Position numbers and translations under genes: made by a program. The notes under the pieces were generated by a model, which was given only the letters and a program-made list of their open reading frames with translations, searched no databases and was not told the DNA's origin. Shown here piece after piece: positions 6,477-17,628 of a stretch of 64,000 nt of DNA (its first letter is position 1; every line of letters begins with the position of its first letter). Source of the DNA: Micrococcus sp. (lineage in GTDB: Bacteria; Actinomycetota; Actinomycetes; Actinomycetales; Micrococcaceae); the NCBI GenBank assembly GCA_029961105.1, contig JASBVO010000011.1, positions 62,001 through 126,000 of the forward strand. The letters run 5' to 3'.

Positions 6477-7383
6477 CGGTGACCAGCCGCCAGACCATGT
6501 TCGCCAGGCCCGCCAGGCCGACGATGACGATGACCACGCGCAGCCAGAACGGCCTGATCCGCCGCCCGATCTGCGCGCCCAGGCTGGCGCCCAGCATGGA
6601 GGACACCGCGATGAGCAGCACGGCCCGCCAGTCGATGCGGTCGAAGGCGAAGAGCAGGTAGGACGTGGCCGCGATGAGGTTGACCACGAGGGACAGGTAG
6701 GTCTTCACGGCATTGGCGTGGACGAGTGCCCCGCCCATGAACACCCCCAGGATGCCCAGCAGCAGCACGCCCTGGGCCGCCACGAAGTAGCCCCCGTAGA
6801 CGCCCGCACCGAAGACCAGCAGCCACAGCAGGGGCGAGACCGGCCCGGTGGGCGTCTGCGGGGCGTCGCCGTCGGCCGGGGCCAGGGTGCCGGCGTCCCC
6901 GCCCGGATGCCGGGCCGCCGGCGCTCCGGGCCCGTCGGCTCCTCCCGCATCGTCCCGCACTGAGTCCTCGGCCTGCCGCGCCTTGCGGCGGCGCACCCAG
7001 GCGGACATCCTCGGCTGGAACACCACGAAGCCCAGGGCCACCACGATCAGGATCGGCGCCGCCACGCCGAAGACCTCCTCGGGAAGCACCATGAGCAGGA
7101 AGGCGCCCACCAGCCCGCCAGCCAGGGAGGCGGTGGTCAGCGCCGGCAGGACCGCGCGGGACTGTGCCAGCTCACGGCGCCAGCCGAACACCCCGGACAC
7201 GCCCGCCGCCACGAGGCCCATGGCGTTGGAGATCTGCGCCGTCACCGGCGGGAACCCCATGGCGACCAGGACGGGGAAGGTCACGAGGGTGCCGGAGCCG
7301 ACGACGGTGTTGATGGTGCCGGCCCAGAATCCGGCCAGCAGGATGAGGGCGACCTGCCACAGCTCAAGGCCCAGGATTTCCAC
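6469..7383 (-). CDS. Sulfite exporter TauE/SafE family permease
   Basis: Integral membrane protein of 304 aa with the TauE/SafE N-terminal repeat (GFWAGTINTVVGSGTLVTFPVLVAMG) and about eight membrane helices. A hydrophilic, Pro- and Asp-rich loop at about residues 130-185 separates the two halves and is probably cytoplasmic and disordered. The family exports sulfite, sulfoacetate or related anions; the substrate here is unknown. The start is GTG with GGAGG 7 nt upstream. It lies 39 nt downstream of the ABC ATPase gene and overlaps the methyltransferase gene. Confidence 0.87.
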   Translation of the reverse strand: MEILGLELWQVALILLAGFWAGTINTVVGSGTLVTFPVLVAMGFPPVTAQISNAMGLVAAGVSGVFGWRRELAQSRAVLPALTTASLAGGLVGAFLLMVLPEEVFGVAAPILIVVALGFVVFQPRMSAWVRRRKARQAEDSVRDDAGGADGPGAPAARHPGGDAGTLAPADGDAPQTPTGPVSPLLWLLVFGAGVYGGYFVAAQGVLLLGILGVFMGGALVHANAVKTYLSLVVNLIAATSYLLFAFDRIDWRAVLLIAVSSMLGASLGAQIGRRIRPFWLRVVIVIVGLAGLANMVWRLVTGE

Positions 7384-7422
7384 GCAGTATTCCTCCGGTG
7401 TTCCGGTGCGGGGACGGGCGGG

Positions 7423-8268
7423 TCAGCGGGCGACGGCCGTGTAGCGGCCCTCGTCCCGGGTGACCTTGAGCGGCAGGCCGAAGGCGGCGGAGAGGTTGTC
7501 CTCCGTGAGGGTCTGCTCCAGCGGTCCGGAGGCGACCACACGACCCTGCCGCATCAGCAGGGCGTGGGTGAAGCCCGGCGGGACCTCCTCCACGTGGTGG
7601 GTCACCAGGACCAGGGCCGGGGCCGCCGGGTCGGCGGCCAGCCTGGTGAGGGCGCGCACGAGCGTCTCCCGGCCGGCCAGGTCGAGGCCGGCCGCGGGCT
7701 CGTCCAGCAACAGCAGCTCCGGGTCGGTCATCAGCGCCCGGGCCACCAGGACGCGCTTGCGCTCCCCCTCGGACAGCGTCCCGAAGCGCCGGTCCTCGTA
7801 GCCGCTCAGGCCCCACTGCCAGATCAGCCTCCGGGCCCGCTCCTCGTCCTGGGCGTCGTAGTCCTCGTTCCACCGGCCCATCACGCCCCAGGACGCGGTG
7901 ACCACGGCGTTGAGCACGCTTTCCTGGCCCGGGAGCTGCTGGGCCAGCCCGGCGGAGGACAGGCCGATCCGCGGACGCAGCTCGAAGACGTCGACGGCGC
8001 CGAGCACCTCGTCGAGGATCCCCACCATGCCGGTGGTCGGGTGCATGCGGGTGGAGGCCACCTGCATCAGGGTGGACTTGCCGGCCCCGTTGGGCCCCAT
8101 GATGATCCACCGCTCGCCCTCGCGGACCTGCCAGTGGACGTCCTGCAGCAGCTCCTTGGTGCCCCGGCGGACCCCGACCCCGGCCATCTCCACGACCGTC
8201 TCGCCCGAGGCGACCATGGTCGCGAGGTCGTGGCTGGCGCGCTGGGGTTCGTCAGAAGGGCTGGTCAT
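7423..8268 (-). CDS. ABC transporter ATP-binding protein without a permease partner
   Basis: A single ABC ATPase domain of 281 aa: Walker A GPNGAGKST (58-66), signature TLSEGERKR (164-172, a variant of LSGGQ), Walker B LLLLDEP (185-191) and the H-loop THH. No membrane component lies next to it; the next gene is a TauE-type permease, not an ABC permease. Similar orphan ATPases (YlmA/ModF-like) are common in actinobacteria with unproven roles. TAGTGT lies 7 nt before the ATG, so the mRNA is probably leaderless. It is divergent from serB. Confidence 0.87.
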   Translation of the reverse strand: MTSPSDEPQRASHDLATMVASGETVVEMAGVGVRRGTKELLQDVHWQVREGERWIIMGPNGAGKSTLMQVASTRMHPTTGMVGILDEVLGAVDVFELRPRIGLSSAGLAQQLPGQESVLNAVVTASWGVMGRWNEDYDAQDEERARRLIWQWGLSGYEDRRFGTLSEGERKRVLVARALMTDPELLLLDEPAAGLDLAGRETLVRALTRLAADPAAPALVLVTHHVEEVPPGFTHALLMRQGRVVASGPLEQTLTEDNLSAAFGLPLKVTRDEGRYTAVAR

Positions 8269-8275
8269 GGCACAA

Positions 8276-8285
8276 ACACTAGGCT
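8276..8285. promoter_or_regulatory. Overlapping divergent -10 boxes (ABC ATPase and serB)
   Basis: Minus-strand TAGTGT (8281 to 8276) sits 7 nt before the ATPase ATG. Plus-strand TAGGCT (8280-8285) sits 33 nt before serB. The two hexamers overlap by two base pairs, so the two promoters should compete for polymerase. Confidence 0.45.
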
Positions 8286-8318
8286 AGAAGGACCCTCCGA
8301 AGCACGAAAGGCCACGGC

Positions 8319-9257
8319 ATGCCGCGCATTGCATCCTCCACGACAGCAGGCACCGACCACGGTGAGCTCACCCCGGCCTCCCGGCCCGGGGCCGCGACGG
8401 ACCTGGTCCTCGTGTACGTCCCCGGCAAGGCGGACCCCGTTCCCGGCGCGTCCGGCCGGGCCGGTGCGCCGATCGGGGTACCCGCCCACGCGGAGCCGGT
8501 CTCCGGCGTCGGGTTCCACGGCTGGCGCTGGGACGTCCCCGCCGGGGACCTCGCCGGCCGGCCGGATCCGGCCCTGCTGCCCGAGGCCGCCGCACTGGCG
8601 GTCGTGCCGGCGGACACGGTCTCCGCGCCGCGCAAGATGCTGGTGATGGACGTGGACTCCACGCTGATCCGCCAGGAGGTCATCGAGCTGCTGGCCGCTC
8701 ATGCCGGCCGGGAGGCGGAGGTCGCCGCGGTGACGGAGGCCGCCATGCGCGGGGAACTGGACTTCGCCCAGTCGCTGCACCACCGGGTGAAGGCCCTGAC
8801 CGGCCTGGAGGTGGGCGTCGTCGAGGAGGTGGTGGCCGCCGTCGAGCCCCAGCACGGGGCCCGCGAGGTGATCACCGCGTTCCGGGAGGCCGGCTGGGAG
8901 GTGTGCGCGGTCTCGGGTGGCTTCACCCAGGTGCTGGCGCCGCTGGCCGACGACCTGGGGCTGAGCCGTTACCGCGCCAACGACCTCCAGGTCGAGGACG
9001 GCCGGCTCACCGGGCGCGTGACCGGCACCGTGGTGGACCGCGCCGTCAAGGCGCAGATGCTGCGGGCCTGGTCCGCGGAGGCCGGCGTGTCCCCGGCCGG
9101 CGTGATCGCCGCCGGGGACGGCGCCAACGACATCGACATGCTCCAGGCCGCGGGGCTGGCCGTGGCGTTCTGCGCCAAGCCGGCCCTGCGTGAGCACGCC
9201 GACGTCGAGCTGGACCTGCCGACGCTGGACGTCATCCGGGTGCTCGCCGGCCTCTGA
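8319..9257 (+). CDS. serB: Phosphoserine phosphatase SerB
   Basis: Last step of serine biosynthesis: phosphoserine to serine plus phosphate. The HAD-fold domain begins with DVDSTLI (111-117, nucleophile Asp111), continues with the VSGGF motif (about 203) and ends with GDGANDIDM (about 267). The first 105 residues are Ala/Pro/Gly rich and only loosely resemble the ACT-type N-terminal regions of other SerB proteins. Start ATG has the RBS GAAAGG. The gene is convergent with the SDR gene. Confidence 0.93.
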   Translation: MPRIASSTTAGTDHGELTPASRPGAATDLVLVYVPGKADPVPGASGRAGAPIGVPAHAEPVSGVGFHGWRWDVPAGDLAGRPDPALLPEAAALAVVPADTVSAPRKMLVMDVDSTLIRQEVIELLAAHAGREAEVAAVTEAAMRGELDFAQSLHHRVKALTGLEVGVVEEVVAAVEPQHGAREVITAFREAGWEVCAVSGGFTQVLAPLADDLGLSRYRANDLQVEDGRLTGRVTGTVVDRAVKAQMLRAWSAEAGVSPAGVIAAGDGANDIDMLQAAGLAVAFCAKPALREHADVELDLPTLDVIRVLAGL

Positions 9258-9273
9258 GGCCCCCGCCGGCCGA

Positions 9274-10101
9274 TCAGGAGTGGTCGGGGTCCCCGCCGGC
9301 GGCCGCGAGGAAGTCCTGCGCCCCGCCCACGTACTCGGTGTGCCCGGCCGGCAGGTCCCGGCCCACGAGGGAGGCCACCTCCGCGGCGAACTCCTCGACC
9401 GAGTACAGCTTGCCCGCGGCCTCGCGGCGGGCCTCGATGGCCCCCGGCTCGGCCCGGTTGAGCATCGTGGCCGTGATGGTGCCCTCGATCATGTCGCCGG
9501 ACACCACCACGAAGCCGATGCCCTTCTGGCGCAGGGCCGGGATCCGCTCGCGCAGCGCGGTCTCGCCGGCGCGCTTGGAGCGGGCCACCGGCTCGTAGGC
9601 CTCCATGGTGGGCACCGCGTCGATGAAGTGCGCCTGGTGGCTGGTGACGAAGACCACCTGGGAGCCGGCCGGCATGACCTCCGCGGCGGCCTCCAGCATC
9701 GCGACCTGGGCATCACGGTTCAGCACGGTCGCGTAGTCCTCTCCCATGGAGGACTCCATCCCGCCGGAGGCGTTGAGCACCAGGACGTCCAGGGAGCCGA
9801 AGGCGTCGATGGCCGCGTCCACCATGGCCTTGCGGCCCTCGGCCGTGGTGATGTCGGCACCCACGGCGACGGCGCGGCCACCGGCCTCCTCGATGGAGGA
9901 CACCACCTTGTTCGCGCGGGGCGCCTTCTGCCGGTAGTTGACCACGACGCCGGCCCCGCGGGCCGCCAGCAGGCGGGCGGTCTCGGCGCCCACGCCACGG
10001 CTGGAACCGGTGACGATGGCGCCCTTGCCGGCGAGGTCCTGGGTGGCGTGGTCGTTCTGGGTGTTCTGGGTGCCCGCGGCACCCGGATTTTGGGAAGTCA
10101 T
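9274..10101 (-). CDS. SDR-family oxidoreductase with a non-canonical active site
   Basis: A Rossmann-fold short-chain dehydrogenase of 275 aa. It has a classical NAD(P) motif TGSSRGVG (31-38), NAS (110-112) and a Ser at 154. The usual YxxxK is absent: four residues before Lys176 is Val172, and the nearest Tyr is 169, giving Y-x6-K. That spacing is typical of enoyl-ACP reductases (FabI/InhA), although the nucleotide-binding motif is of the classical SDR type. It lies 5 nt downstream of fabG, so co-transcription is near certain. A role in fatty acid metabolism is an inference from context. Confidence 0.8.
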   Translation of the reverse strand: MTSQNPGAAGTQNTQNDHATQDLAGKGAIVTGSSRGVGAETARLLAARGAGVVVNYRQKAPRANKVVSSIEEAGGRAVAVGADITTAEGRKAMVDAAIDAFGSLDVLVLNASGGMESSMGEDYATVLNRDAQVAMLEAAAEVMPAGSQVVFVTSHQAHFIDAVPTMEAYEPVARSKRAGETALRERIPALRQKGIGFVVVSGDMIEGTITATMLNRAEPGAIEARREAAGKLYSVEEFAAEVASLVGRDLPAGHTEYVGGAQDFLAAAGGDPDHS

Positions 10102-10106
10102 GCGGA

Positions 10107-12596
<2,490 letters not shown>

Positions 12597-12597
12597 C

Positions 12598-12612
12598 CCC
12601 CGGCGGCCGGGG
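12598..12612. terminator. Short GC hairpin between SURF1 and the ABC-F gene
   Basis: CCCCGG (12598-12603), loop CGG, CCGGGG (12607-12612). It lies in the 36-nt gap between convergent genes and lacks a T tract. Confidence 0.4.
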
Positions 12613-12632
12613 CCGTCGTTACGGGGGCAGAT

Positions 12633-14231
12633 TCAGGCCAGCGTGATGAGGTCCTGGTAGGAGCTGTTCCACAGGTCCTCCACGCCGTCCGGCAACAGGA
12701 CCACGCGCTCGGGGTCCAGGGCCTCGACGGCGCCCTCGTCGTGGGTGACCAGCACGACGGCGCCCTCATAGGTGCGCAGCGCGTTCAGGATCTCCTCGCG
12801 CGAGGCGGGGTCCAGGTTGTTGGTCGGCTCGTCCAGCAGCAGCACGTTCGCGCTGGAGGCCACCAGGGTGGCCAGCGCCAGCCGGGTCTTCTCACCGCCG
12901 GAGAGGACCCCGGCCGGCTTGGCCACGTCGTCGCCCTGGAAGAGGAACGAGCCGAGGATGTTGCGCACCTCGGTGTCCGCCAGGTCCGGCGCCGCCGTCT
13001 TCATGTTCTCCAGGACCGACCGGCCGGTGTCCAGCGTCTCGTGTTCCTGGGCGTAGTAGCCGAGCTTGAGCCCGTGCCCGGCGATGACCTCGCCGGTGTC
13101 CGGGGCGTCGATGCCGGCCAGCATCCGCAGCAGCGTCGTCTTGCCGGCGCCGTTGAAGCCGAGGATGACCACGCGGGAACCCCGGTCGATGGCCAGGTCC
13201 ACCCCGGCGAAGATCTCCAGGGACCCGTACGACTTGGACAGGTCCTCCGCCTTCAACGGGGTCTTGCCGCACTTCGCGGGTTCGGGGAAGCGGATGGCGG
13301 CCACCCGGTCCGCAGCCCGCTCGCCCTCCAGGCCCTGCATCATCCGCTCCGCGCGCTTGATCATGTTCTGCGCGGCCACGGCCTTGGTGGCCTTCGCGCG
13401 CATCTTGTTGGCCTGGTCCATCAGGTGGCTGGCCTTCTTCTCCGCGTTGGAGTACTCCCGCTTGCGGCGGGCCTGGTCCTGTTCGCGCTGCAGCAGGTAG
13501 TTCTTCCAGCCCATGTTGTACTGGTCGATCACCTGGCGGTTGGCGTCCAGGTACAGCACCTTGTTGACGGTCATCTCCATCAGGTCCACGTCGTGGCTGA
13601 TGACGATGAACCCCCCGGGGTAGGTCTTCAGGAACTCCCGCAGCCACACGATGGAGTCGTGGTCCAGGTGGTTCGTCGGCTCGTCGAGCAGCAGGATGTC
13701 CGCATCGGAGAACAGGATCCGGGCGAGTTCCACGCGGCGCCGCTGACCACCGGAGAGCGTGTGCAGCGGCTGGTCGAGCACTCGGTCCGGCAGGCCCAGG
13801 TTGGCGCAGATGGTGGCGGCCTCCGACTCGGCGGCGTACCCGCCCGAGGTCGTGAACTCGGCCTCCAGCCGGCCATAGCGATTCATGGCCTTCTCCCGGA
13901 TCGCATCGTCCGGGTTGGCCATGTCGTCCTCGGCCTGGCGCATGCGGCGGATGATCTGGTCCAGAGAGCGGGCCGACAGGATCCGGTCCCGGGCGGTCTG
14001 GTCCATGTCCTCGACCTTGGGGTCCTGCGGCAGGTAGCCGATGGACCCGCGCCGGGTGACGTGGCCGCCGGCGGGCAGGCCCTGGCCGGCCAGCACCTTC
14101 GTCAGCGTGGTCTTGCCGGCCCCGTTGCGGCCCACCAGGCCGACCTTGTCCCCGCGGTCCACCTTGAAGGTCACCCCGTCCATGAGCAACCTCGCGCCCA
14201 CGCGAAGTTCGAGGTCTGTGACAGAAAGCAC
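12633..14231 (-). CDS. ABC-F family ribosome-associated ATPase
   Basis: Soluble twin-ABC protein of 532 aa without membrane helices. Domain 1: Walker A GRNGAGKTT (34-42), LSGGQRRR, LLLDEPTNHLD. The basic ABC-F linker (QDQARRKREYSNAEKK region) follows. Domain 2: GFNGAGKTT, LSGGEKTRLALATLV, LLLDEPTNNLD. ABC-F proteins act on the ribosome in translation control or antibiotic resistance; which subgroup this is cannot be decided by eye. The frame stays open for 91 codons upstream, but GTG 14231 (VLSVTDL) is preceded by AAGGAG at 7 nt and starts exactly at the domain. Confidence 0.92.
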   Translation of the reverse strand: MLSVTDLELRVGARLLMDGVTFKVDRGDKVGLVGRNGAGKTTLTKVLAGQGLPAGGHVTRRGSIGYLPQDPKVEDMDQTARDRILSARSLDQIIRRMRQAEDDMANPDDAIREKAMNRYGRLEAEFTTSGGYAAESEAATICANLGLPDRVLDQPLHTLSGGQRRRVELARILFSDADILLLDEPTNHLDHDSIVWLREFLKTYPGGFIVISHDVDLMEMTVNKVLYLDANRQVIDQYNMGWKNYLLQREQDQARRKREYSNAEKKASHLMDQANKMRAKATKAVAAQNMIKRAERMMQGLEGERAADRVAAIRFPEPAKCGKTPLKAEDLSKSYGSLEIFAGVDLAIDRGSRVVILGFNGAGKTTLLRMLAGIDAPDTGEVIAGHGLKLGYYAQEHETLDTGRSVLENMKTAAPDLADTEVRNILGSFLFQGDDVAKPAGVLSGGEKTRLALATLVASSANVLLLDEPTNNLDPASREEILNALRTYEGAVVLVTHDEGAVEALDPERVVLLPDGVEDLWNSSYQDLITLA

Positions 14232-14251
14232 GGGGGGACTCCTTGGACGGC

Positions 14252-14295
14252 CTAGACTGTCCGCGTCAGGCGGGCAGAACCCGTCAAGTCTACCG
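14252..14295 (+). promoter_or_regulatory. Candidate -10 boxes for the bioYMN operon
   Basis: TAGACT (14252-14257) and TACCGT (14290-14295) both fit TANNNT and lie 78 and 40 nt before the bioY ATG. No convincing -35 or known biotin-repressor operator was found. The ABC-F gene is divergent from the same gap. Confidence 0.25.
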
Positions 14296-14334
14296 TCGAG
14301 ACAAGCCGGTGAAGTCCGGCGCAGGAGCAGAACC

Positions 14335-14967
14335 ATGAGCCACGCAGTACCGGGTGTCCAGCGCCAGCCCCTGGCCGTGCCCACGCAGGTCGCCCTCGCC
14401 GGGGTGTTCGCCGCCCTGATCGCGGTCTGCTCCATGCTGCCGCCCATCCCGGTGGGCGGCTTCGGGGTGCCGATCACCCTGCAGACCTTCGCCGTGATGC
14501 TCACCGGCCTGATCCTCGGCGCCCGCTTGGGCTTCCTCTCCGTGCTGCTCTACCTGGTGGTGGGGCTGGCCGGGCTGCCGGTGTTCTCCGGGTTCAACGC
14601 CGGGATCGGCGTGCTGGCCGGGCCCTCGGCCGGCTACCTGCTCGCCTTCCCGCTGGCCGCCGGGCTGGCCGGGGCGCTGTCTTCCGTGGTGCTGCGCCGC
14701 GGCCAGGCCGCCGCCGCGCGGGGCGCCGGACGGATGGGCCTCGGCTGGTGGGCCCTGGTGTGGGCGTGCGCCATGGTGGCCTCCTTCGTGTTCATCCACC
14801 CGATGGGCATCGCCGGGATGATGCTCGCCCTCGACCTGGACCTGGCCACCGCGATCGGCGCCGACATGGTGTTCTGGCCCGGCGACGTGATCAAGAACGT
14901 GTTGGCCACGTTGGTGGCCGCCACCGTGGTCCGGGCCTTCCCGTCCCTGGCCCTGCGCCGGTTCTGA
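14335..14967 (+). CDS. bioY: Biotin transporter substrate-binding component BioY
   Basis: S-component of an ECF-type biotin importer, 210 aa, with six or so membrane helices. It carries the BioY signatures PVGGFGVPITLQTFAVMLTGLILG and YLVVGLAGLPVFSGFNAGIGVLAGPSAGYLLAFP. ATG 14335 has AGGAG upstream. bioM and bioN follow on the same strand, giving the full BioMNY transporter. A loop of about 20 residues at 110-135 is extended and basic. Confidence 0.95.
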   Translation: MSHAVPGVQRQPLAVPTQVALAGVFAALIAVCSMLPPIPVGGFGVPITLQTFAVMLTGLILGARLGFLSVLLYLVVGLAGLPVFSGFNAGIGVLAGPSAGYLLAFPLAAGLAGALSSVVLRRGQAAAARGAGRMGLGWWALVWACAMVASFVFIHPMGIAGMMLALDLDLATAIGADMVFWPGDVIKNVLATLVAATVVRAFPSLALRRF

Positions 14968-14990
14968 GGCCAGTCCTGAACCGCGCGTCC

Positions 14991-15860
14991 GTGCCGGCCG
15001 GTGGCGGGACTCCAGAGCCGGAGCCGGAGCCGGCCCCGGGGATCGAGGTGCGCGGGGCCGTCGTCGACCTGCCCGGTGCGGCCCCGGGCCCCGGGCAGCA
15101 CGCCGGGGCCGCCCCCGGCACGCTGCGCGTCCTGGGCCCGGTGGAGGTGAGGCTGACCGAGCCGGTGGTGGCGGTGATCGGGGCCAACGGCTCGGGCAAG
15201 TCGACCTTCGTGCGGCTGCTCAACGGGCTGGTCCAGCCCACGGAGGGCTCGGTGACGGTGCACGGGCTGGACACCGTGGAGCACACGGACCGGGTGCGGT
15301 CCCGGACCGGGTTCCTCTTCACCGACCCGCTGGTGCAACTGGTCATGCCCACCGCCGGGGAGGACGTGGAGCTGTCCCTGCGCCGCACCCTCCGCGACCG
15401 CCGCGCCCGGCGGCGGGCCGCCGAGGACCTGCTGGCCGCCCACGGACTGGCCGGGCTGGCCCACCGCAGCATCTACGACCTCTCCGGCGGTCAGCGCCAG
15501 CGCCTGGCCCTGGCCACCGTCCTGGCCACCGACCCGGTGCTGCTGGTCGCCGACGAGCCGACCACCCTGCTGGACCTGGACTGGACCCTTCAGGTCCAGG
15601 ACCTGCTGCTGTCCCTGCCGGGCACCGGCCGGTGCCGCCAGCTGGTCTACACCACCCACGACCTGGACTTCGCCGCCCGCGCCGACCGCTGCCTCGTCAT
15701 CGCCGGCGGGCGCATCGTCCACGACGCCGACGGGCCCGGCGCCGTGGCCTGGTACCGCCGCGATGTGCTCGCCCGGCGCGCGGCCCGGGCGGCCAGCACG
15801 AACGGCACGGCCCGCCCGGACCACACCGACCACACGGCCGGCCGGGAGGGCGTGCGGTGA
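14991..15860 (+). CDS. bioM: Biotin ECF transporter ATPase BioM
   Basis: ABC ATPase of the biotin ECF transporter, about 289 aa. Walker A GANGSGKST (64-72), signature LSGGQRQRLALATVL, Walker B LLVADEPTTLLD and TTHD H-loop are present. GTG 14991 is used; the first 50 residues are low complexity (EPEPEPAP and Gly/Pro stretches) so the true start is uncertain. It ends in GTGA, overlapping the bioN start. The gene begins 23 nt after bioY. Confidence 0.9.
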   Translation: MPAGGGTPEPEPEPAPGIEVRGAVVDLPGAAPGPGQHAGAAPGTLRVLGPVEVRLTEPVVAVIGANGSGKSTFVRLLNGLVQPTEGSVTVHGLDTVEHTDRVRSRTGFLFTDPLVQLVMPTAGEDVELSLRRTLRDRRARRRAAEDLLAAHGLAGLAHRSIYDLSGGQRQRLALATVLATDPVLLVADEPTTLLDLDWTLQVQDLLLSLPGTGRCRQLVYTTHDLDFAARADRCLVIAGGRIVHDADGPGAVAWYRRDVLARRAARAASTNGTARPDHTDHTAGREGVR

Positions 15861-16612
15861 ACCTGCTCGACCACCGGCCCGGGACCTCACCCGTGCACCG
15901 GGCACCGCTGGGGGGCAAGTACGCCGTGCTGCTCGCGCTGACCGTGGTGCTGGTGGCCTGGCGCCAGCCGCTGATGGTCGGGATCGTGCTGGCCGGCGTG
16001 TTCGGCCTGTACCTGCTGGCCCGGCTCCCGGGCGAGTTCCTGGCCCCCTGGCGGCGCGGCTGGCCGGTGCTGGCCTTCGCGGGCGTGGCGCGCTTCGTCT
16101 CCGGGGTTTTCGGGCCCGAGCCGCTGTCCCCCCTGGCGGCCCTGGTCCCGGCCCTGGTGGTCGTGGCCGCCGTCTTCGGCGCCCTGGCCGCCGCCCGGCT
16201 GCTGGTCATCACCACGCCCGGCACCGAGCTGCTCGACGGGCTGGCCCGCTTCTTCGGCGCCTTCCGCCGCCTCGGGGTCGACCCGGAGGCCGCCGCGCTG
16301 GCCGTGAACGTCATGCTGCGCTCGATCCCCTGGGTCGGCGCCTCCGTGCGCGCCCACGCCGAGGCCCTGGCCGCCCGCGGCCTGCGCCGCGGGCCCGTAC
16401 ACCTGATGGGCCCGGTGCTGGTGGCCACCGTCGGCCACGCCCGCGCCACCGGCGAGGCCCTGGCCGCACGCGGCCTGCCCGCCGGACCGGAGACGGCCGG
16501 GCCGGAGACGGCCGGACCGGAGACGGCCGGACCGGAGACGGCCGGAGCTAGGCCGGAGGGTCCGGGACCTGGGGGCCCCGGGCCGCGCCCCGGCTACACT
16601 CGGGGCGCATGA
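15857..16612 (+). CDS. bioN: Biotin ECF transporter transmembrane protein BioN
   Basis: T-component of the biotin ECF transporter, 251 aa. About five membrane helices occupy residues 20-140. The ECF coupling helix motifs are visible as AHAEALAARGL and ARATGEALAARGL (the two Ala-Arg-Gly signatures that contact the ATPases). The last 45 residues are a low-complexity tail built on the repeat GPETA. GTG 15857 overlaps the bioM stop, and its own stop overlaps the next ATG. Confidence 0.9.
   Translation: MNLLDHRPGTSPVHRAPLGGKYAVLLALTVVLVAWRQPLMVGIVLAGVFGLYLLARLPGEFLAPWRRGWPVLAFAGVARFVSGVFGPEPLSPLAALVPALVVVAAVFGALAAARLLVITTPGTELLDGLARFFGAFRRLGVDPEAAALAVNVMLRSIPWVGASVRAHAEALAARGLRRGPVHLMGPVLVATVGHARATGEALAARGLPAGPETAGPETAGPETAGPETAGARPEGPGPGGPGPRPGYTRGA
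16486..16545 (+). repeat. 15-bp tandem repeat, four copies, in bioN
   Basis: Four units of ACCGGAGACGGCCGG (one copy starts with G) at 16486-16500, 16501-16515, 16516-16530 and 16531-16545. The unit is in frame and encodes five-residue GPETA-type repeats in the BioN tail. It could vary in copy number between strains. Confidence 0.9.
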
Positions 16613-17538
16613 GCTTCAATGACAACGTCCGGCTGGACCCCTCCCGCGTGCGCGACTCCCGCGGTCGCGGCGGGGGCGGGCGTGCGGGCCGCGGCGGGAC
16701 GGTGGCCATCGGCGGCGGCACGGGGCTGCTGGTGCTGCTGCTGGCGATCTTCGCCCCGGGCCTGGCGCAGCAGCTCGGGCTGACCGGGCCCTCCCCGGAT
16801 ACCTCGCAGTACCAGCCGGCCGGCCCGGCGGCCGCGGACGCCTGCCGCAGCGGTGCCGACGCGAACGAGCGGACCGACTGCCGGATCATCGCCACGATCG
16901 AGTCGGCCGACGCCTTCTGGGACCCCTACCTGGCCGGGTACAACGTGACGTGGCGGCCGCCCGGCGTGGAGCTGTTCGCCGGTCAGGTCGACACCGACTG
17001 CGGCCGGGCGACCTCGGACGTGGGCCCGTTCTACTGCCCGGCCGACGAGTCCGCCTACTTCGACACCGACTTCTTCGGCCTGCTCACCTCACGGTTCGGT
17101 GCCTCCGGCGGCCCCCTGGCCGAGGAGTACGTGGTCGCCCACGAGTACGGCCACCACATCCAGAACATCGTGGGCTACCTGCAGTACTCGCAGTCGGGCG
17201 GGACGGGGCCGGAGTCCGGCGCGGTGCGCGTGGAACTGCAGGCGGACTGCTACGCCGGGATGTGGGCCGGGCACGCGGTGCGCACCGTGGACCCCGAGTC
17301 GGGCGTGCCGTTCCTGGAGCCCATCACCCAGGCGGACCTGCGGGACGCGCTGTCCGCCGCCGCCGCCGTCGGGGACGACCGCATCCAGCGGTCCACGACC
17401 GGCCGCGTGATGCCCGAGGCCTTCACCCACGGCACCTCGGAACAGCGGATGGCGTGGTTCATGCACGGCTATGAGTCCGGGGACATCAACCAGTGCAACA
17501 CCCTGGACCACCCAGACCTGGACGATCCGGCCGCCTGA
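16609..17538 (+). CDS. Neutral zinc metallopeptidase, YpfJ family
   Basis: A 309-aa membrane-anchored protein. A Gly/Arg-rich cytoplasmic N-terminus is followed by a membrane helix at about 31-52 and an extracytoplasmic domain. The domain contains HEYGHH (178-183, HExxH) and ELQADCYAG (209-217, third zinc ligand Glu region), the signature of the YpfJ/zinc_metallopeptidase family. Cys80, Cys91, Cys131 and Cys143 could form disulfides. Substrate unknown. The ATG overlaps the bioN stop, but the function seems unrelated to biotin. Confidence 0.88.
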   Translation: MSFNDNVRLDPSRVRDSRGRGGGGRAGRGGTVAIGGGTGLLVLLLAIFAPGLAQQLGLTGPSPDTSQYQPAGPAAADACRSGADANERTDCRIIATIESADAFWDPYLAGYNVTWRPPGVELFAGQVDTDCGRATSDVGPFYCPADESAYFDTDFFGLLTSRFGASGGPLAEEYVVAHEYGHHIQNIVGYLQYSQSGGTGPESGAVRVELQADCYAGMWAGHAVRTVDPESGVPFLEPITQADLRDALSAAAAVGDDRIQRSTTGRVMPEAFTHGTSEQRMAWFMHGYESGDINQCNTLDHPDLDDPAA

Positions 17539-17567
17539 CACGTCCCCCTCGGGCGGCACCGATGGAA

Positions 17568-17597
17568 AACACCCCGGTCCATGCGTACCGGGGTGTT
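17568..17597. terminator. Bidirectional terminator
   Basis: AACACCCCGGT (17568-17578) and ACCGGGGTGTT (17587-17597) form an 11-bp perfect stem with an 8-nt loop. It lies between the convergent peptidase gene and suf operon. Confidence 0.8.
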
Positions 17598-17628
17598 CAC
17601 GTGCAGCCCAGGGGGCCGGCGTCGTGGG

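Noticed and set aside
9249-9261. GGCCTC-T-GAGGCC inverted repeat at the serB stop as a terminator
   Set aside because: The spacer is a single base, so only a 4-bp stem could form; too weak to call.
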